Assembly (NCBI GenBank): GCA_027011835.1
Contig: JALUZN010000322.1
Coordinates: forward strand, 1 to 7,377
Length of the DNA stretch: 7,377 bases
Direction of reading: 5' to 3'
Source: Draconibacterium sp.
GTDB lineage: Bacteria > Bacteroidota > Bacteroidia > Bacteroidales > Prolixibacteraceae
The notes beneath the pieces were generated by a model. The model saw only the letters and a list, made by a program, of their open reading frames with translations, was not told the origin of the DNA and made no database searches. The stretch's first letter is position 1. Each line of letters begins with the position of its first letter. Below are positions 6,674 through 7,377 of this stretch, one piece after another. The position numbers and the translations under genes were made by a program.

Positions 6674-6693
6674 TTTGTTTCGAAACAAATATA
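6674..6693 (-). promoter_or_regulatory. Promoter -7 box of the nuclease-transporter operon, overlapped by a 16-bp palindrome
   Basis: On the minus strand TATATTTG (6686-6693) matches the Bacteroidota -7 consensus exactly and sits 29 bp before the ATG at 6654-6656. The perfect palindrome TTTGTTTCGAAACAAA (6674-6689) begins in the last four bases of this box and runs over the expected start site. That is a good position for a repressor. A TTC rather than TTG lies 21 bp upstream. The promoter is likely; the operator is a hypothesis. Confidence 0.5.
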
Positions 6694-6713
6694 ACAATCA
6701 TTTTTGTTTCTTC

Positions 6714-6730
6714 TGAATTTTATAAATTCA
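6714..6730. repeat. 17-bp AT-rich inverted repeat at the -33 region of the nuclease operon promoter
   Basis: TGAATTT (6714-6720) and AAATTCA (6724-6730) are reverse complements around TAT. The repeat lies about 21 bp upstream of the -7 box at 6686-6693 and so covers the -33 position, where no TTG is found. It could be a regulator site, but AT-rich repeats of this length arise easily by chance. Confidence 0.25.
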
Positions 6731-6788
6731 ATTTGTAAGATGAAACGTACCTGTTTAGTTGATTGTCATTTATCAGTATCCGGAATAC

Positions 6789-6822
6789 AAAAAAGGCTGC
6801 TCGAAAACAAGCAGCCCTTTTT
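6789..6822 (-). terminator. Strong intrinsic terminator of the 57-residue membrane protein gene
   Basis: GGCTGCT (6795-6801) and AGCAGCC (6810-6816) form a 7-bp GC-rich stem with an 8-nt loop. On the minus strand it is followed by six T residues (6789-6794 as A on plus). It lies 18 bp beyond the stop codon at 6841-6843. A T run also flanks it on the plus side (6818-6822), so it could work in both directions, but no plus-strand gene precedes it. Confidence 0.85.
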
Positions 6823-6840
6823 GTTATATCATAACTTTTG

Positions 6841-7014
6841 TTAAAGTCCCATCAACTTTTCGGCTCCCATAAAGAGGCCAAAGATAATTACCATCCCGGC
6901 AATTGTTCCTGCTGCCAAAGTAAGAATTAAATTCATTGGCAGCTTCTGTTTTTCGTCATCAGCATTTGTTAAAATCACAATCTGATTCTGATCTGTTTTT
7001 GTTTTTACTTTCAT
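6841..7014 (-). CDS. Small single-span membrane protein of unknown function (57 residues)
   Basis: I do not recognise this protein. Residues 1-26 are polar and charged (MKVKTKTDQNQIVILTNADD and onward to QKLP). Residues 27-50 form one hydrophobic span, and the tail is AEKLMGL. The span holds two GxxxG helix-packing motifs, Gly36-Gly40 and Gly46-Gly50, suggesting self-association or a partner in the membrane. ATG 7012-7014 is preferred over an in-frame ATG at 7074, because the extra residues would be encoded in what looks like promoter DNA: on the minus strand TAGTTTCG, one base off a -7 box, lies at 7047-7054. A strong terminator follows directly, so it appears to be transcribed alone. Support for coding is the terminator, the coherent membrane segment and the clean start; no homology is claimed. 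Confidence 0.65.
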   Translation of the reverse strand: MKVKTKTDQNQIVILTNADDEKQKLPMNLILTLAAGTIAGMVIIFGLFMGAEKLMGL

Positions 7015-7114
7015 ATTAATTTCAATAAAATACAAATTAATTTTCGGCGAAACTATTACAATCATTCGAAACAACGAACTCTTCGCCTGCTGTGTTAATT
7101 TACTGTTAACCTGA

Positions 7115-7161
7115 TTCTTATGTTATAAGAACGTAATTGTAGGTTGAATAGTATAACATAA
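7115..7161. repeat. Overlapping inverted repeats upstream of the 54-codon ORF
   Basis: TTCTTAT (7115-7121) and ATAAGAA (7125-7131) are reverse complements around GTT. In addition TTATGTTATA (7118-7127) is the exact reverse complement of TATAACATAA (7152-7161). The two pairings share bases and would exclude each other in RNA. Much of this stretch lies in or before the proposed plus-strand promoter, so DNA-level binding is more likely than an RNA switch on that strand. Confidence 0.3.
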
Positions 7162-7174
7162 ACAGCCATTTTTG
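7144..7174 (+). promoter_or_regulatory. Possible Bacteroidota promoter for the 54-codon ORF
   Basis: TTG (7144-7146) is followed after exactly 20 bp by CATTTTTG (7167-7174), one base off TAnnTTTG. Transcription would start near 7181, about 18 nt before the ATG at 7199. The spacing is good, but the sequence is AT-rich and such matches can occur by chance. Confidence 0.35.
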
Positions 7175-7198
7175 GTTCAAAAAATAAGAAGAAAAAAT

Positions 7199-7363
7199 AT
7201 GAAAAAGATAAAAGTTTATTTATCGAAGTTGTTTAAAGTTTCCGCAATAGAATTATACCAATTAGGAAACAAAACACCCCATATATGCATCCAAAAAAAG
7301 TTTATGATGAGTTATAGATTGAATTATTTCAGAAGTGAGATTATCTTTGATGAAATTGGCTAG
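7199..7363 (+). CDS. Possible small basic protein of unknown function (54 residues)
   Basis: This short ORF begins at ATG 7199 and ends at TAG 7361-7363. The product is basic and Lys/Tyr/Ile/Phe-rich (MKKIKVYLSKLFKVSAIEL at the start, RSEIIFDEIG at the end). It has no recognisable domain or membrane span. The ATG is preferred over an in-frame TTG at 7172 that falls inside the possible -7 box. Coding is more AT-rich than in neighbouring genes, which could mean a recently acquired or non-coding stretch. Support is limited to a plausible promoter and an A/G-rich stretch before the ATG. It may equally be chance in AT-rich DNA. Apart from this ORF, the 363 bp from 7015 to the window end show only the repeats and promoter-like motifs listed separately. 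Confidence 0.3.
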   Translation: MKKIKVYLSKLFKVSAIELYQLGNKTPHICIQKKFMMSYRLNYFRSEIIFDEIG

Positions 7364-7377
7364 CCAAACTTTCACGT

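Noticed and set aside
6657..6701. Upstream ATG adding 15 residues to the BFN protein
   Set aside because: It overlaps a perfect -7 box, and the conserved sequence begins at the 6656 start.
7015..7074. Upstream ATG adding 20 residues to the 57-residue membrane protein
   Set aside because: The stretch contains a -7-like box and reads as AT-rich intergenic DNA; ATG 7012-7014 is the simpler start.
1..7377. tRNA, rRNA, CRISPR, insertion sequence or phage genes
   Set aside because: No cloverleaf, spaced direct-repeat array, transposase or terminal inverted repeats were seen; the gene content is housekeeping.

Overview
The window is chromosomal housekeeping DNA from a member of the Bacteroidota, probably a Bacteroidales/Marinilabiliales-type organism. 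Three things suggest this: protein sequences with Bacteroidota-style N-terminal extensions (rnc and the nucleoside transporter), promoter boxes of the TTG-N20-TAnnTTTG type, and the absence of clear Shine-Dalgarno sequences. The order purN | acpP-fabF-rnc also matches what I recall of Bacteroides-type genomes. I see no mobile element, CRISPR array, tRNA, rRNA or phage gene.

Layout. At the left edge is the N-terminal 122 codons of purN (minus strand), cut by the window start. A 181-bp divergent intergenic region separates it from a compact plus-strand operon: acpP (acyl carrier protein), fabF (beta-ketoacyl-ACP synthase II) and rnc (RNase III). Next are two plus-strand membrane-protein genes that appear to be separately promoted: a protein made of two LAB_N repeats, and a cation diffusion facilitator. 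The facilitator gene ends 21 bp from a convergent minus-strand pair. That pair is a bifunctional-nuclease-family gene with a UVR motif (upstream) followed 10 bp later by a concentrative nucleoside transporter. Further right is a minus-strand gene for a 57-residue single-span membrane protein with its own strong terminator. The last stretch holds a possible 54-codon plus-strand ORF of unknown function.

How the genes fit together. AcpP and FabF form the carrier and elongation steps of type II fatty acid synthesis. RNase III is co-transcribed behind them. The nuclease-family protein and nucleoside transporter may be linked in nucleic-acid or nucleoside scavenging, but this rests on co-transcription only.

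The most striking unexplained element is a perfect 17-bp inverted repeat with a 4-nt loop inside the first codons of rnc, followed by a T-rich run. It could be a self-cleavage site for RNase III, an attenuator that lowers rnc output relative to acpP-fabF, or both. Secondary observations are TTCGAA-type palindromes sitting on two minus-strand promoters, an ungapped internal duplication in the LAB_N protein that gives a SWEET-like 3+1+3 layout, and a small membrane protein with two GxxxG motifs.
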